In this document: in pieces, positions 62,460 through 64,000 of the stretch | Layout: each line of letters opens with the position of its first letter | Position numbering within the stretch: position 1 is the stretch's first letter | Assembly (NCBI GenBank): GCA_900642245.1 | Contig: CAAAJI010000005.1 | Coordinates: 933,274-997,273 of the forward strand | Direction: 5' to 3' | DNA from: Fragilaria radians | Lineage: Eukaryota; Bacillariophyta; Fragilariophyceae; Fragilariales; Fragilariaceae | DNA: 64,000 bases | Notes under the pieces: model-generated | What the model was told of the DNA's origin: nothing | The model's database searches: none | What the model saw: the letters and a program-made list of their open reading frames with translations, nothing else | Program-made: the position numbers and the translations under genes

Positions 62460-64000
62460 ATATTAATTTCCTTGTTCACATTCTTGGTGAAGATATCTGC
62501 ATCAATTTTTCACTTTTTCTGACCAATACTATCTTAACGAAAACGTCCTCAATGTGTTCGCAAAACAAATGATACCTCGTATTAATGTGCCTGGTAAGGA
62601 ATCATGAAGAGGCATTTTCGACCATGAAAATTGCACCAATATAATCAATCCTCCCAATTATTGGCAGTTTCACTGAAATAACCAATCTTTCATCAAGATA
62701 TTACACAAATCTTATCGCCTTTACTGCCTCTGACATTGCCACATATTCAGCATCACTGATGGAAAGGGGTCTCCATCAAATGGGTACACCCAATAAATTT
62801 ATACTAAATCCTATACTACTGATTCAATTTTCCTTATCATTAGCCCAATTGCTGCCGTTGTAGACGACCAAATCCCTCCTTGTTTGCCTTTGGTTCAATC
62901 TTCAAAAAATATGATTCAGTAAAAAACATTGCTTCTAATAGCAGTTCCTTGTATGCAGCCATAGTTACGCTGTCCATACACTGTGATGACTTACTCACAA
63001 CGTTTGCAAAATCTGGACGAGAGTGTTTAATCGTAAATGCCCGAGGTGAAAAGCCTGTATGATGAATTAAGAAAACAGCACAGGAGTAATGAAGCCTGGA
63101 AAAAGGAGAAATGAAGGAAGACCAAAGAAGGACTGAATGAGATTATAAATTTATCAGCAGCAGGGTGTTAAAGTGAAGGAATCAGCCAGTACGGAATGCT
63201 GATAAATTCATTGTAAATATTAACTCAAGTTAAATTACCATCCGTAGCTAGTGGTCTAGGGGCGGTTCAATTCCGTCATACTGCTGCATTTTTGACAAAG
63301 GATTTGCCGTATCTTTAAATTGATTGGCCTCAAGATAATATTCTGTATCCCTGATGGATAGCCCTAAATAAATATAAAACTAAACTGAACTGAACGTAAG
63401 GGATATTTCCAATATGTATCCACAGGCAACCAATCAACCTCGAAAGACTCCATTTCTCCTGACCTTCAACACCCATTTACTCTTGACGCATTGACATCCA
63501 ATTGGCATCTCTACTTTGTTGACTTTTTTCCAGACTCCACTTAAATTCTTTTCTCTATGGATGGCTTCTCTCCAATCCAGCCTAATATCTTCTTATGAAT
63601 GATTGATAACTTCATCAATTGTACTTGCCTCTTGTGGTTGCTCCACCATCATAAAGGCATTGTTAGCTTTATCCACAATTGTCTCCCATCCAGATTTGGA
63701 AGATTCAATAATTCTAGAAGCATCAGGATTAAGCCATCCATGCAATTTCTTCATTTCTCTGATGATTTTTCAAGTTGTATCCTTCTTCTCATCTCCTTCA
63801 TCAGTTTCTTCAGCATTAGTATCAACATCTAAGATTGAATCATCTTCAAATCAATATCTTTTTAATTGTTGAGACCTTCTCTCACACACCAGTCTTCATA
63901 AGTTTTCTGTAACCAATGAATGCCCCTCAATTTGATAACATGTTTGTTTTCATGTTCAGCATCCTTTATCACTGGCATTACATGGTGAGTTATTGGAAAT
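62460..64000 (-). mobile_element. copia relic 4: linker, reverse transcriptase start and RNase H (runs off right edge)
   Basis: Minus strand from the right edge: VIKLRGIHWLQKTYEDWCVR (linker, about 63880-63960). Next come DWREAIHREKNLSGVWKKVN and KSKWVLKVRRNGVF (start of RT, about 63421-63590; family KWVFKxKRNG). KHSRPDFANVVSKSSQCMDS, AYKELLLEAMFF and FLKIEPKANKE (end of RT, about 62880-63060) follow. Last is ISDAEYVAMSEAVKAIRFV, then IGAIFMVENASS and RHINTRYHLFCEHIEDVFV (RNase H, about 62530-62770). Only about 360 bp separate the two RT parts, much less than a full RT needs, so an internal deletion or replacement is likely. Stops are frequent. Dead element. Confidence 0.88.

Noticed and set aside
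63246..63278. tRNA-like look: TAGCTAGTGGTCTAGG followed by GGTTCAATTCC
   Set aside because: D-arm-like and T-arm-like words are adjacent with no room for an anticodon arm and no acceptor stem pairing; it lies inside copia relic 4. A tRNA-derived remnant is possible but not supportable.

Overview
This window looks like AT-rich nuclear DNA from a diatom or close heterokont alga. The signs are spliced protein-coding genes with short GT-AG introns (about 60-110 nt), two proteins with plastid-type presequences that have Phe at the predicted signal-peptide cleavage site, a large N-in/C-out LRR membrane protein, a leishmanolysin, and many decayed Ty1/copia elements with the pol sequence style of diatom copia elements. 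No prokaryotic operon structure is present. A 200-base N run at 31374-31573 marks a scaffold gap.

Layout. 1-684 (minus): a bZIP transcription factor cut by the window edge. 2068-2895: an ER-type J-domain protein. 3459-7483: a four-exon CDC6/ORC1-family replication licensing factor with a long N-terminal extension, preceded by two E2F-like sites. 9505-12402: a leishmanolysin (M8) protease. 12.6-15 kb: a possible heat-shock-factor relic and a copia relic. 15766-17122: a tail-to-tail pair, an unknown two-TM protein and PIG-H of GPI-anchor synthesis. 17.2-19 kb: a 730-bp inverted-repeat transposon with a 5-bp target duplication, next to a rotted Helitron-type PIF1 helicase. 19687-23493 (minus): LRR protein. 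24158-28626: a class 3 lipase fused to an 8-TM Wntless/GOST-like module. 28682-30800 (minus): NADPH-cytochrome P450 reductase. 32401-34670: an SPPL2-type intramembrane protease.

The second half holds a copia RNase H relic (36 kb), a single-TM diatom-type protein (37032-38449), a predicted plastid mTERF (38756-40327, minus), a wax-synthase-like MBOAT (42665-43954, minus), a small secreted protein (45356-45886), a PsbP-like thylakoid lumen protein broken by one frameshift (46197-47140, minus), methionine aminopeptidase 2 (48959-50404, minus), a TrmN6-like methyltransferase (51024-52406), a PAP2 phosphatase (54469-55389, minus) divergent from a twin CX9C protein (55619-55846), a decayed copia element (57.7-60 kb), a secreted Lys/Arg-rich repeat protein (60713-61546) and a fourth copia relic running off the right edge.

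The genes do not form one pathway; this is ordinary chromosomal gene order. Several products serve the secretory pathway (J protein, PIG-H, SPPL, P450 reductase, lipase, MBOAT, PAP2). The most unusual items are the CDC6 domain fusion with its E2F-like promoter, the Wntless-like/lipase fusion and the inverted-repeat element. Exon boundaries were placed by reading splice sites and checking phase. Family calls are from recognised motifs; no database search was run.
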